NCBI GenBank assembly: GCA_963969345.1
Contig: OZ017768.1
Span: forward strand, 3,124,718 to 3,188,717
Reading direction: 5' to 3'
From: Turbatrix aceti
Lineage: Eukaryota > Nematoda > Chromadorea > Rhabditida > Panagrolaimidae
DNA: 64,000 nt
Numbering within the stretch: position 1 is the stretch's first letter; every line of letters begins with the position of its first letter. The translations under genes were made by a program, and so were the position numbers. The notes beneath the pieces were generated by a model. The model saw only the letters and a list, made by a program, of their open reading frames with translations, did no database searches and had not been told where the DNA came from. Of the stretch, positions 1 to 11,084 are shown one piece after another.

Positions 1-189
1 ATCTCAGAGCGAAAAAATAGTAACGACCGAAAATACGGTAAAAACTTACGTCTTACCATACTTTTGTATTTACGTTTTAACTTTTCGCTGTGAGATTGGT
101 TTACGTTCGTTTTCCCAGTTTTTTTCGACGTTTTCAGTTTTTTTTAGCGTTTTTTACGCTTTTAGTCTTTTTTTTTCAAAAATTCATAC

Positions 190-1223
190 CTCCATCGACG
201 TCCACCTTCGCAGTGTACTTGCCAGTCAGACCAATGACCTGGCCCTTGGCTTTGTAGTATTTACTGCCAAGCTTCTTGGTTACGATCTTGACAACGATAC
301 CTTCGGTCAGCCAGTTATCCGTCCGGTTCTTGCGCTCCTTGTACCGTTCTTCATCTTCCATCATTTTCTCCAGCGTCGATTTTTTGGACGAACTCGGCCC
401 AGAAGAAGAATCCGTTGCCGGCCTCTTCGACTTTCGCTCCGAAAAAGCTTTTGACCGCTCGAGCACCGATTTGTCCTCCTCCTGAACCTGTGGGGCCAAC
501 GATATGGTGACCTTTTGCTCGGGATCGGTGCGTACGAGATCCCGGTCGACATCGCTTTCGTCGGAATCGCCCGGATCTCGTTCCTTGGCTCTCTGGATCT
601 GGCGTTCGAGGAGTTCGGCTTCGCGCTCTTCAGCGTCTTTTTCTTTTCTCGCCCGGGCCAGAAGTTTGTTTCGGCGAATTTCTTCCTCCTGGTCGATGTA
701 CTGAATGTACCAGCCCTTCTCGCCCTGATCGATTTTGCACTTTCCGCTCGAGCCGAGGTACATGACGAATCCGGTGAGCGTGTGCCACACTGTCGAGTTC
801 ATGTGCACGTGGCCCTTGTCCTTGATCACATCCTGGTACACTTCGTTGGCCCGCACTCGCTTTGTTCCGTACGTGTGCCGCAGAATCTGAAAAACACGTC
901 AAAACACCAAAAATCACAAAACAACAAAAAAACTCACGCGCATGAAAGAAGACTCAAATTCCTGGCTGAATTCCCTGAGGTAGCTGTTCTGGTTCTCGGC
1001 GAAGAGCAGCAGCTGCCTCTGATGGCTCTCGCTCGTCAGATGGCACTTGAAACCGTTTTGATCTCGGCATTGTTTGTTGCACATCTGACAAAACCTGAAA
1101 TTCAACGCGTGACGATGAAAAAAATAGCTCAAACGCTAAAACTCACCATTTTAGCTTCTGAAGTCCCTTGGACTTTACCTTGTTGGCCAAGGCCTTCGCA
1201 GAGCCCTTCTCAGCACGCGGCAT
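190..1223 (-). CDS. KIN17: KIN17 DNA/RNA-binding protein, 5' part (runs off left edge)
   Basis: Three exons read by eye: 1223-1147, 1094-938 and 886-190, giving 310 residues. The last exon ends at a GTATGA donor and no further acceptor is visible to position 1, so the 3' end lies outside the window. Residues 28-50 form the family's C2H2 zinc finger (C28, C31, H44, H50) followed by SHQRQLLL. The winged-helix-like KIN17 core follows (FGTKRVRANEVY, then GWYIQYID). After a charged, Ser-rich linker comes the first C-terminal KOW/SH3-like module (VVKIVTKKLGSKYY). Human KIN17 has 393 residues, so about 80 are missing at the C-terminus. The protein is known as a nuclear, chromatin- and spliceosome-associated factor. 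The start is the only ATG giving the conserved KALANKVKSKGLQKLKW N-terminus. Identification is secure; exon ends are inferred from splice signals. Confidence 0.93.
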
Positions 1224-1289
1224 GACGACGGAGTTCAAATGACGGTGATATTTCTCAAGTTTGACGTCGACTTCGTTGAAAAGGAAAAA

Positions 1290-1362
1290 AACGCGTTATT
1301 TGTGCGCGCAACGTGCGGACTTTGATCGAGCTGGCGCGCGTAGCAGATCTTCGGTGCACTTT
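1290..1362. repeat. GC-rich word cluster shared with the loop of the 48.4-kb inverted repeat
   Basis: Just upstream of KIN17, TGTGCGCGCAACGTGCG (1301-1317) is identical to 48879-48895. TTGATCGAGCTGGCGC here matches TTGATCGAGTTGGCGC at about 48,958, and CAGATCTTC also recurs in that loop. The order differs, so this looks like a rearranged remnant of the same element, now in the probable KIN17 promoter. Confidence 0.5.
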
Positions 1363-1530
1363 TTTTACGGTAAACTTTTTTTACCTCCACTTCCGAACAT
1401 TTACGTCAATTTTTTGTGTTCGTCATCAATTTTTTTTATTTCGACTACCTAAACAGCATTTCGAAATACACGATGAACAATTATGAGGTGGAATGTTGAG
1501 GTAAAGAGACAAGAGACAAGCATGATATTA

Positions 1531-2164
1531 TCACAGTTCATCTTCACCATGCCCCACTAATGGAGCTCTGGGTTCGTCTCCAGACTCGTTCTGCAAGGGG
1601 GGTGACGTTCGTCGATTTTCGGGGTGCACTCCGTTTTCAAAAGACGATGACATGGTGTTTTCAGGGAGTAGTTCTTGCACTTCATTATTTTCTTCGGCTT
1701 GATCGTTCGGTGACGTACAGCAGAATCTGCGAAACAGTGTTTTACATTTCTCCACTAGCTGATCGAAATATTTCACGACAAGAAATTCTACAACACCGAT
1801 TGCCGCTGCCTTTATCCATGACTTGAGAATTTCAAAAATCTGAAAATTATGTTATTTGTTTATTTTGTTTATAAATATTTATAAAATCTGGCATACCGAT
1901 ACACCTAACAGATAATGTAATACGGGGCTAATCAGCGTCATCGCAACACCAATCTTGAATACCTTCTGGACAGCTATCTTCTTCCATTCAGTCGTCCATT
2001 CGCTCGTTAACTTCCAATCGACGAAATATTCGATTTCACAGCCGACAACAGCCCCAGCGAAATAGGAGATGCTAAAAATATAAATACACTTTTTCGTATG
2101 TGATTATTTTTACAAGAATTGATAAAAAACTCACATTTGTATGAACAAAACGAAGTTGCGCTCC
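1531..2164 (-). CDS. Unknown small membrane-type protein, 5' end unresolved
   Basis: Three exons join in frame: 2164-2135, 2071-1897 and 1839-1531 (TGA at 1531-1533). The donors are GTGAGT and GTATGC and the acceptors TTTTTAG and TTTTCAG. The readable part is about 171 residues. It has hydrophobic stretches near FVLFIQIISYFAGAVVG, IGVAMTLISPVLHYLLGV and AAAIGVVEFLVV, then a basic segment with RRFCC and a polar, acidic, Pro-rich tail ending in EDEL. The arrangement faintly recalls two-helix organelle proteins of the Mpv17/PMP22 kind, but I do not recognise the family. No in-frame ATG precedes the first exon given here, so another 5' exon is needed. The EDEL end resembles a KDEL-type retrieval signal, which would be odd on a protein of this kind and may be chance. 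Confidence 0.5.
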
Positions 2165-2439
2165 CTGATCTTTCATCTCAGACCAAAAATAATGCTAAAT
2201 CTACGACAAGCGTTTTCCATTTCAATTTGCAAAGTTTACAGCAATGACCCATTACGATGTTTTTCCAAAATTTACAGCAATAGCGATGTCGGATTCTAAA
2301 AATGTTTTTAACCATTAACCAAAATTGGAATAAAAAAAACGGATTTCTTCAGGCACGATTCCTTATTTATTTATTTTTTTATCACCGTTACTCAGTGGTT
2401 AGTTATCATTATACCAGATGTTAATAGGCACAAATAATA

Positions 2440-2770
2440 TCCCCGTTAGGGGATTTACGGGGAGGAGATCTTTACGAGGAGTAGAACGGGGAATTTCACG
2501 GGGAGCAAATTTTTGTATACGGGAAGTAAGGGATTTTAAAAAAATCAAATAAGACTAAAATAGGCTATTTACAGGGGTTTTTGTTTTTCTTTCAATTTTT
2601 GTCATTTTTTTCCAAAACGGCGTAAAAATTTTGAATTAGAACTTATACGGGGAGAGATTTTTTACGGGGAGTGGAACGGGGAATTTCACGGGGAAGAGAA
2701 GAATACGGGGAGCTCCCCGCGGGGAATTCCCCGGGGACCCTGCGGGGAACGGGGGGGGACGGGAACCCTA
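2440..2770. repeat. GGGGA-rich degenerate repeat
   Basis: Repeated ACGGGGAG / GAACGGGGAATTTCACGGGG words. Two longer related blocks lie at about 2468-2511 and 2655-2697 and end in a G-run (2735-2765). No coding potential is seen. The G-runs could fold as G-quadruplex DNA. The rest of 2165-3190 is AT-rich with no gene evident. Confidence 0.55.
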
Positions 2771-3190
2771 ATCCACGTAGGCGTCAAAACACGACTCCTG
2801 TCAACTCTTATTCTACGTCATATGTACATTGTTTGCCTTTTGAGTTGTGGAAACTTTTTCATGAACATAATAAGATGTTAGATAAGACCTAAAAAAATCA
2901 ATCACGCTTCTTTGATAGACCGCGGGAAAGACTTTTGTACTGAAAGTAAGCATTGCGCAATAAGCGACATGCAATCATGGTCGTTTGCCCATTGATTTTT
3001 GAGTCATAAGTAAGTATCAGAGATGGCAAAAAAGTGATCTGATGGGTTTTATCGCGTACTTTTCACAACCAATTGGAATGAAGTAATGCATAGTTATAGT
3101 GCCAAAGGCAGTAATTACATTTGTTACATATCCTCCGTGATTTGGCCGAGAATTTTGCCGGATTAATCAATTTGATAAATTTTGATAGAG

Positions 3191-3329
3191 GGCATGGTAA
3201 GCGATTTCCCCCGAACGAACAAAACTTGGAATTGAAAAACTTTTCTCAGGAGCAAAATTGTTAGCATCCAGGAAACAGCTAAAGTCGATAAAGATAAAGA
3301 ATCCAGCTCGCGGCGTCAACCAGCGAACG
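3191..3329 (-). pseudogene. Fragment of a third ACC-synthase-like gene
   Basis: This stretch is a close, interrupted copy of part of the last exon of the neighbouring gene (about 4370-4530): the region coding for the TPRAGFFIFID segment to the VRGKSLTMP segment. It differs by substitutions, an internal deletion in the equivalent of the AAESRLQQ region and an indel in the C-run at about 3209, so the frame is broken. No other exon of the gene is seen nearby. It is read as the relic of an extra tandem copy. Confidence 0.8.
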
Positions 3330-3649
3330 AACGGTCCTTGATTGGAACACCCAGAAGGGAATAAGGTAAAAGAAACAAGAATGTATAATACAATGAATTA
3401 CAAAGAATTACAAGGAATGATGACAAATCGGGAGAGAATGTTCTCGAACTGTTTACAGGTCCTCAGGCGCTGCCGGGCGCAACCTGTCGGTTGCCTGCTT
3501 CTTTGACTCAATTGAGACCTTGGCGTCATGATGACTCCCGATTTGTAAGCCTACTTGCAGACGCACACGTGTGGCCGCACACCAGGTATGGGTGGACGGG
3601 CATGTTCGTTCGTGTTTGTTCAGAAACGAATCAAAAATTTGCTGTTCAT

Positions 3650-3745
3650 GGATTTTTGCAACTTCGATTTTTACAACTTCGATTTTTGCATTTTTTTTCA
3701 TGACTTCGATTTTTGCAACTAACTTCGATTTTCCCAATATTAAAA
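3650..3745. repeat. Short tandem repeat, unit about 15 bp
   Basis: Five degenerate copies of ACTTCGATTTTTGCA in a row. The surrounding open frames are an effect of the repeat. From 3750 to 4265 only AT-rich DNA without a recognisable gene is present. Confidence 0.7.
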
Positions 3746-4265
3746 AAAATGACGTGAACTGGGCTCTGCAGCAACTGCGGCGTTGCCAGAATTTGCCAGA
3801 GGACACGAAAAACACTTTCAAGCGATTTTATCAGCATTATGACAAAAATACGTTATTGTATTTATTTAATTGCAAAAACATAATATATCCTCCGTGATTT
3901 GGCCGAGATTAATCCATTAATTTGTACCGTGCTTGGCTCAAACATGTTGGTTCATCCTCAAAATTTTTATGATAAATACCCTTGCATATAGCCTTAGTAT
4001 TGCCATGTTTCAGACAAATTCGTTCAAAAATGGATTTTTACCTTTTTACGGAAACATAGCCGTCTAAGGGGGATGACCATGTATTTCTTTGCGGAAATAT
4101 GGGGGCAAATAAAAAATGGTTGTTCATTATGTTTAGCAACTTAAAGGAATTGTTTCAGAACTTAAGACCTAATTTTAGCATCTCGGCGTCGCTCGTGAGA
4201 CTCATTTTATTTCTTTATTAAATTTTATGATACATGTATACAACTTTAAAACACAATTTTAGGCA

Positions 4266-6214
4266 TTAGACATTGGGATACCCCAGAGCAATCCCGATAC
4301 GGTTCAGACCCTCGACCAGAGTAGCTTCGTCGTACGAAGAAAATACAATTCTGAACCAGCCCGGATAAGGCATGGTAAGCGATTTTCCCCGAACGAACAA
4401 AACTTTGGAGTTGAAAAACTTTTGCTGAAGCCGACTCTCTGCAGCAAAGTTGTTAGCGTCCAGGAAGCAGCTAAAGTCGATGAAGATGAAGAATCCAGCT
4501 CGCGGCGTCAACCAGCGAACGTCTTTGCCGGAGACCTTGCGGAGTCGCTCGAGCCAGTCGACGCACTTGTCTCGGAAGCTGCGGAGCCGGGCGTTGGCTT
4601 CGGGGAGGAAGACGTCTCTTAGCCAGGCAGTGTCGCCGAGCAGTTCACGTGCGATGAATTCGGAAGGCGCATTGGGGCCCTGGTACATCAGAAATCTCCG
4701 TGTCGCTGCCAAAACTTCTGTGTTCGGAGTGTACATGACAGCGGTACGCAAGCCAGGTAGGGAAAAATTCTTGGAAAGACCTGACATCCAAATGAGTTTG
4801 CTTCGGTCCAGGGTTGGGTCCTGGTCAAAAATTCGGATGGCGGATTCAAAGGGAGTTTCTTCGATTGGGTCGTAGACTGACAGGTCGTAGATTTCGTCCA
4901 GAATGACATAGAGACCGCGCCTGAAAAAAAATGAACACGTGAATGAATTTTGTAAATTAAAAAAAAAATTTTAATTAAAAAAACAATGAAATTAAGTTTG
5001 TAAATCTGTAAAAAAAATTATATTCAAATTTGAATTTAAATTTAAATTTAAATGAAAATAAAAATAAAAGTTTAAATTAAAATTGAAGTTTAAATAAAAA
5101 TTAAAAAAAATTAATTAAATCCAAAAAAAAATTTGTGAATTGAATTTGAAAAGTTTACTTTTTAACAGCCCAATCAATAACAGGTTTCAACTCTCCCAAA
5201 CTGAAATATCCGCCATCTGGATTTCTCGGATTAACGAGCAGCAGAGCTTTCACGCGTTTTCCCTGGAGGTAAAACTTTTTCACGGCTGCTTCATACCCAT
5301 CAACGCTCAGACTGATTTCTCCGTTTTTGTCCAAATAGGGCACGGAGCCGATCTCGATGAGACCCCGATCGGAAAAATCATTCGGAAATCGGTGGTAAAA
5401 AGGTGCATGCGTGAGCAGAACATCGCCTTCGTCGAAGAGCACCTGGCCCAGCAGGTCGCAGACCATCGTCGTGCCAGCGATAGTCAGGAGCTCCTCAGGC
5501 TTGACCGGACGTCTCAGGTTTGGAGCTGTGAATCCGTTTATTAAATCTGCGAACACGCGTTTTGTTTCCGGTGTTCCACCGGGCGTTGTGTAATAGTGAA
5601 GCTCGGTGATGTCGAATTTGGACCAATTTATGGCGTTGAATTTTTCTTTTATGAGTTCAAAACTCAGAATATTGTCGGCGGATGAGAAATCGATGTGGCC
5701 CTGAATGGGGATGAAAATTATGTAAAATGATGGCAAAATTACGATTAAACGGATTTTTTTTGTTCGCGAACAAACACTATCGTTCGTTCGTTCAAAATTT
5801 TGTTCGAAAAGTCGACAAATGCGTACATTTTTGACCGTGTTTGTTTTGAAAAATGAAAAAACAACGTGAAAATTATTTTTAATATTCGTGCAACAATTTT
5901 AGTTTTTTTATTTTTTTAAACTAATTTTTTACAATAAATTTTTTTTTTATTTTAATTTTGTGCAAATTAATTTTAATCGCAAAAAAACGAAAACGTTCGC
6001 CCAACCAATTTTCACAACTTACACTGTAGTTTTTCTCCTTGTCGAATGGATCGGCAGCTTTGAGCGCGTTGATGTCGCTGATGCCGTGCTGAATCATGAG
6101 GCCTCGTTTGCATCTTTCTGAGAGAATGTCACCTGTCTGGGTGACCAGGTGGAGTGTTTCTTCTCGCAGAATGGGGCTCTGCAGGGCCGTGAGAATGTTT
6201 GAGAGATGGAACAT
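4266..6214 (-). CDS. ACCS: ACC-synthase-like PLP aminotransferase, copy 1
   Basis: Exons 6214-6023, 5700-5159 and 4920-4266 join in phase to 462 residues, the usual length of the family. The fold-type I aminotransferase signatures appear in order: a Pro-Gly-Gly substrate loop (YYTTPGGTPETK), a glycine-poor cofactor loop (TIAGTTMVCDLLGQVLFDEGD), YHRFPNDF, NPRNPDGG, the PLP-contacting Asp and Tyr in LDEIYD, and the Schiff-base lysine in SGLSKNFSLPGLR. RAGFFIFIDF and PGWFRIVFS follow near the C-terminus, closely matching vertebrate ACCS (1-aminocyclopropane-1-carboxylate synthase homologue). Animal members are not known to make ethylene precursor, so the substrate is uncertain. It is one of a tandem pair on the same strand. 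The ATG at 6214 is plausible, though an upstream spliced exon cannot be excluded. Confidence 0.88.
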
Positions 6215-7263
6215 TGTTTTTTAGCACCAGGAAAGTTAGTACAGTTTTAAAACTTTGGGAGACGTTTTGGTGGGGTTTCTGAATATCAGGCTGATTATTT
6301 AAGGATATACTCTGCAAAAAATGGAAAAATGGAACTATTCGCGTCAAGCTGATCCAATGTCATCAGTTCTGTCACGGAAAATTCCCCCGACACGCAAAGA
6401 ATGAAAAAAGGATAAATACCAGGGACTCAGGGGTGGTGCTTCGGCGCAATAAAATAATAAATACTAGAGAAAATGATGGAACTGTTGTTGTTTTTGCAAA
6501 ACAAAACAAGCAAGCAGGAAAGAAAAACGGGGAAAGGCATAGTTTATACTAGCACAGTTATTGCTCGGAATAGCCCGTGATCACGGCCGTGATTCAACGT
6601 GTGAGCAAACAAACAAACGCCCTCCCTCGACGACGACAACGACCGATCTTATACCAGTGATCATCGAACAATCATGGCAGGCAATCCCCGAGACAACGCA
6701 TGAGCATGAGCACGCGACCGCAAAAGTTGCATCATCGCCGATTGGCCCGGAGGGGTCGGTCCACATGATCAACAGCTGAGAAGGGAAAATAAAGAAACAT
6801 GCTTTTTGGCTGCTAGACTGACTGACTAATTCGTCGCCTAGCAAGTGTGATGACTTTGCTGTTCACTTTTTTACCTGACACAGGAACGAAAACATTTTTG
6901 CTTTACTTTTTTGAGAGATTAATGGGACTGAAACCAAATTATAGCCTCAAGCAGGGTCTAAAACAGGCCGAAAACTTACTAATGTTGAGAAAAAAAATTT
7001 CACGGTTGTTTTTAATTTTAAGATTAAAGATAAACTCATTCGGAAAAAAAAACACGGTTGAAAGCGTAAAAAATTAATAAAAAAATTACAAAAAAATTTT
7101 TAGCTTGCATTTTGTATTTAAAATTTTTTAAATAAAAAAATGGTGTTTAAAATTTAACATATATGTGCCTAAATAGGCCAAAACGACTCCAAAAATAGGC
7201 TCAGCCCGTTTTAGTCCTAATTAGTCACAAAATGAAAAGAGCACTTTATTAGCATTCCAAAAT
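6215..7263. other. Intergenic spacer between the two ACCS-like genes
   Basis: It holds the probable promoter of copy 1 and the 3' region of copy 2. The part near 6400-6850 is of normal composition; 6960-7260 is A/T homopolymer-rich. No coding region is supported. Overlapping palindromes lie at 6575-6593. Confidence 0.5.
6575..6593. promoter_or_regulatory. Overlapping perfect palindromes upstream of ACCS-like copy 1
   Basis: CCGTGATCACGG (6575-6586) and ATCACGGCCGTGAT (6580-6593) are both perfect palindromes sharing seven bases. They lie about 365 bp upstream of the copy 1 start. A dimeric factor-binding site is possible; this is inference only. Confidence 0.3.
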
Positions 7264-9140
7264 TTACACAACACGTCCCAAAAGAGCCAAGGAAATACGA
7301 TCGAGGCCTGTTTTGATGTCTTCGAGTTGTCGGCACGAGAAAACAATTCTAAACCATCCCGGCACGGCATTTGTCAGCATGGCTCCTCGAACAATCAGTA
7401 CTTTGTGGTCGATTAAGCGTTGCTGAAGTTCCTGTTCGCCATCGAATGTCAACGATGTTAGGAACTGAAAAAAAAACAATTTTTGAAAAACACTTCAAAA
7501 ACAAACAAACTCACAACTCGGAAATTAATCATGACAAAAAACCCAGCTCTGGGGGTAATCCAAGCTACGTTTTTCTTCGAAGCAATTTTTAGCCTCTGAA
7601 GCCAGTCAACCGTAAAATCCCGGGCTGCCTTCAACCTCGAAAGATTGATTGGGAGATAGATTTCTCGGATCCATTTTTGGTCAGTGATGAACTCCCGAGC
7701 GATAAATTCGACCACGCTAGCCGGTCCCTGGAGCATTAAAAATCGCCGGGTTGCATCCAAAACTTCGACATTTGGCGTGTACATTACAGCAGTTCTTAGC
7801 CCAGGCAACGAAAAGTTTTTTGACAGCCCCGAAGTCCAGATAATTTTGTTTCGATCCAAAGTGGGGTCCGCGTCGAACAGGCGGAGCGCCGATTCAAAAG
7901 GGGCCCCATCGATTGGATCGTAGATCGCGAGGTCGTAGATCTCGTCTAGGATCACGTAGAGGCCGTGTCTGGAAAAATATGTTTGTTAGAGTGACGTTAT
8001 ATTTTTCTGTGGAGATGTTACTCTTTAACCGCCCAGTTGATAAGTGGTTTTAATTCTTGTAGAGTGAAGTATCCGCCGTCTGGATTTCGGGGGTTCACGA
8101 TGAGCAGGGCTTTCACTTTTTTGTTCTAAATTTTTAATATTATATTTTGAACTCCAATGAAATTTTTTTTAAGTTTAAAATTTTAAAATTAAAAAAAAAT
8201 TATTTTTAAAATTTAAAAATAATTAAAATTTGAAAATTAAAAAAAAGTACAATTTAAAAATTTGAAATTATTTAAAAAATACTAAAAACTAAAAAAAATA
8301 CTAATTTTAATCTTAATAGAATAACAAAAAATTTTAAAAGAAATTAAAAAATGATAAAAAATTTAAGAAAAATATACAAATAAAAAAAACTATAAAAAAA
8401 AATAAAAAAATAGTTTTTTTTGTTTGTATTATTTTTGATTTTTTAAAAGGTGTTTTGTGTGTTATTTTTTTGCTCCCATCAAAGCTAAAAACTGTGACAA
8501 AATATTTTTCTAATTTTTAGCTTTGACCAAAAAATGCCACAAATTTTTCATTTAAAGCCAAACCATTTTTTTTGTCGTAATTTACCTGTTTAACAGATTC
8601 CAGACGCTTTGCCTCAAAATCCTCAACATTCAAAACCACGTCATCCTTGTCTGCAACAATAATCGGCACATCCACAATGTCAATCAAATTTCGGTCCGAA
8701 AAATCATTCGGAAACCTGTGGTAATAGGGCGAATGCGCCAGGAGAACGTCACCCTCGTCGAAGAGCACCTGCCCCAGCAGGTCAAAAACCATAGTCGTGC
8801 CCGCAATAATCGCAAGTTCCTCAGGCTTGACCGGTGTTTTGAGATTAGGCACGGAAAAATCGTTGATAAGATCTGCAAATGCCTGCAGCGTTTCCGGTCG
8901 TCCGCCAGGGATGATGTAGTACAGCAGCTGCTGCTCCACAAATTTGAAAGGATCGATTGAACGGTATTTTTCGAGGATAACGTCTTCGGTCAGGACATTA
9001 TCGGCACACGAAAGACGGACGAAACCAGTTGGATTATTTTTGGCGTCATACGGATCACTGTAGTACGTGTTGTTGAGGTATTTGCCTTCGTTGGCAATCT
9101 GGAGGCCTCTGAGGCAGCGTGAAGACAGGCCAACGGACAT
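7264..9140 (-). CDS. ACCS: ACC-synthase-like PLP aminotransferase, copy 2
   Basis: Exons 9140-8586, 8125-8022, 7968-7515 and 7464-7264 join in phase to 437 residues. It is a diverged paralogue of the gene at 4266-6214. It shares YYIIPGGRPETL, the GTTMVFDLLGQVLFDEGD loop, YHRFPNDFSDR, NPRNPDGGYF, LDEIYD, the PLP-lysine motif SGLSKNFSLPGLR and PGWFRIVFS. Two introns are extra relative to copy 1 (at VKQ/NKK and at NFRV/FLT); the intron inside AVK[E/K]-GLYVILDE is shared. Similarity to copy 1 continues slightly upstream of the chosen ATG (FVDQSVMSVG), and an acceptor-like TCTCAG lies near 9180, so a short upstream coding exon is possible. Same-strand tandem duplication with the first copy is clear; the substrate is unknown. 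Confidence 0.87.
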
Positions 9141-9494
9141 GACGCTTTGATCGACGAACAAAAGTGTGACAGGAGCCGACTGAGAGTGAAATGTGGTATA
9201 TTGCGCGCTGTGTCGTCGGCGGACAGGGAATAACAATTTGTTCTGTGATTTTGTTATCACTTGGTGTGCTGGGGAGACGAGAAAAGGACACCCCACCCAC
9301 CCCGTCCACTTCTGATAAAAATGTTCATGTATGATACATTTTTCACTTTCGTTTACGTCATGTATGGAACAACACAGGTGACCCCAATGTACAAAAAAAA
9401 TTTTATCATCAATTTTTTTTAACTTTATCATCAATTTTTTTATTTTTATAAAATAAATACAAAATACAGAAATTCAGAAAAAAAAATATTCTAA
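9141..9494. other. Spacer upstream of ACCS-like copy 2
   Basis: About 350 bp containing the probable promoter of copy 2 and the 3' end of the next gene. Only a possible short upstream coding exon near 9140-9180 was seen. Confidence 0.4.
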
Positions 9495-11005
9495 TCATTT
9501 CTTCGTCGCTTTCTTCGTTGGTGCCACATTTTTCTTGCCGGATCTGTTCGAGATGACCTCTTCGACGTCCGAACCAAAATCGACGACTTCATGCTGTTCT
9601 TGCCACGTGACCTTCGGATTCGGGCCCAAATCGACCGGGGCATCATTTTCGAGTGCGTGATGCTAAAAATGTACGGGAAATATTATACAATTTTTGAAAA
9701 ACAAAAAATTAGAAAATTAAAAAAAAATTATTTTTAATTTAAAAATTTTCCAAAAAAAAAACAAAAAATAAATAATTGTTGTTCAACTCACCGACTGAGG
9801 TTCTTCGTACTTCTCGACAACCAGATGTCCCTTGTGAACAAAGAGATCGGGTAAAATTTCACTTGCAATGAAATCTGGATTGGAAGGAGTGCGTCTCACC
9901 TCGTCTTTCTTCTTTTTCTTCCTTAATTCTCTGATCGTTCGCAAGTCTACACCACCGTTCTTCAACATGCAAATAACTGCCCCGATGAGTACGACAAGAA
10001 TGATGAACGCAAATATACAAACATACAGTAATGTGTCGTTATTTGACCTGAAAAAAAGGGTAGTTGTGTTCGTGTTCGTTCGAGTTCGTACGCGAACAAA
10101 TTCAATTTTTTGCGTTCGTCTTCGATCAAGAACAGATTTGCTTTGTTCGTGTTCGTTCGCGAACAAAGATAAATTTTTCGAACAGATAAAACGAACAAAA
10201 ATTAAGGTAAAATCAGATTAATGGTGCCGAAATTGATGTTATTTTTCCAAAAATGACAAATAGTGTCCATTGGGAAAAATGTCATCGAAAACGTGAAAAC
10301 GCATATTTAGTACCAAAGTTTATGTTTTTTTTCCCAGTATGGACAAATTTTCGTACAAAATAAGAAAAATATCCATTTTGTTGTTCGTTCGCATTTGTTC
10401 GCGAACAAGTTAAAAATGTTCGCGTTTGTTCGTGAATAAAAAACGAACACGCACAGTGTTGTCGGTTCCGGTTCGGTTCTTGTTCCAAACCGGAACCAAC
10501 AAAACTGTCACCAAATTTACCAGTTGATAAACGATTTTTAACGTACGATTCCCATTCATAAGGATACTCGGTGAAGTAAGAGCGTTCTAGCGTGGAAAGT
10601 TCCTTCGGCAACACTGTCGTCGTGTTCGTTTTTGGCTCTGTGGAATTAGCTTGAAACAGCGAAGTCGTGCCTGCACCATGCGGTTGCGTTGTGAGTTCTC
10701 CTCCAATTTTCGGTTCCAATTGGATACTAAAAAAAAAGTTGGGTCACCGAATTCAATTGATAAACGTTTTTAAACGTACGTAGCGTCCCCCTCGGAGAGA
10801 TGACCGCCATTCACGGTCGGCAACGCTGCCTGGTTCGTTTGCCCTCTCCAGGCCGGCTTTGTTGAATCTTGGGCCGACGAAGCCGGGTTTTCAACTTCAT
10901 CATAAACCCGCATTCCGGCGACGAGTGTTGAAGGCGAACCGGAATTGAAACGCTTGATCCCTTCTACTGACTTGTAACAGTTTTTTGGCGTTCTATTTTT
11001 GTTTT
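9495..11005 (-). CDS. Unknown type I single-pass membrane protein, 5' end unresolved
   Basis: Four exons join in frame: 11005-10780, 10726-10547, 10047-9792 and 9662-9495 (TGA). They give about 275 residues. The N-terminal part is Ser/Thr/Pro-rich and holds NST and NTT sequons, fitting a glycosylated ectodomain. A transmembrane helix follows (LLYVCIFAFIILVVLIGAVICML). After it come a strongly basic stop-transfer segment (RELRKKKKKDEVRR) and a cytoplasmic tail with VVEKYEEPQS and a Lys-rich end. No signal peptide is in the part seen, so at least one 5' exon is missing. No known domain is recognised. Introns 1 and 2 are both phase 2 and start almost identically (see findings). Confidence 0.68.
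10055..10455. repeat. CGAACA/GTTCG-rich intronic repeat
   Basis: Many copies of GTTCGTTCGCGAACAAA-like words in both orientations fill this intron. Related sequence, including TTTTTGACCGTGTTTG, occurs at about 5760-5850 and 56620-56930, so this is a dispersed family rather than local slippage alone. Confidence 0.6.
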
Positions 11006-11084
11006 CTGAACAAATTTACATTTTAATGCAAATTTTCTGGTATAAAAATGCAAATTTATACTTTTTTTTTCATGTGTAGCAGAG

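Larger units (their letters stand above)
3128..3907 (+). repeat. 23-bp direct repeat flanking a pseudogene-bearing segment
   Basis: ATATCCTCCGTGATTTGGCC followed by GAG occurs exactly at 3128-3150 and 3885-3907, about 757 bp apart. The first copy leads into the broken ACC-synthase-like fragment and the second lies about 360 bp before the intact gene. This suggests local duplication or an insertion that duplicated its target. Confidence 0.6.

Noticed and set aside
515..1225. Long plus-strand frame opposite KIN17
   Set aside because: Antisense shadow of the KIN17 exons, which show clear family motifs and splice sites on the minus strand. Similar shadows opposite VARS1 (12878-13615, 15103-15918) and TAF6 (20253-20837) were dropped for the same reason.
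3453..3897. Open frames around 3.5-3.9 kb on both strands
   Set aside because: They follow the 15-bp tandem repeat and change frame with it; no homology or splice pattern was seen.
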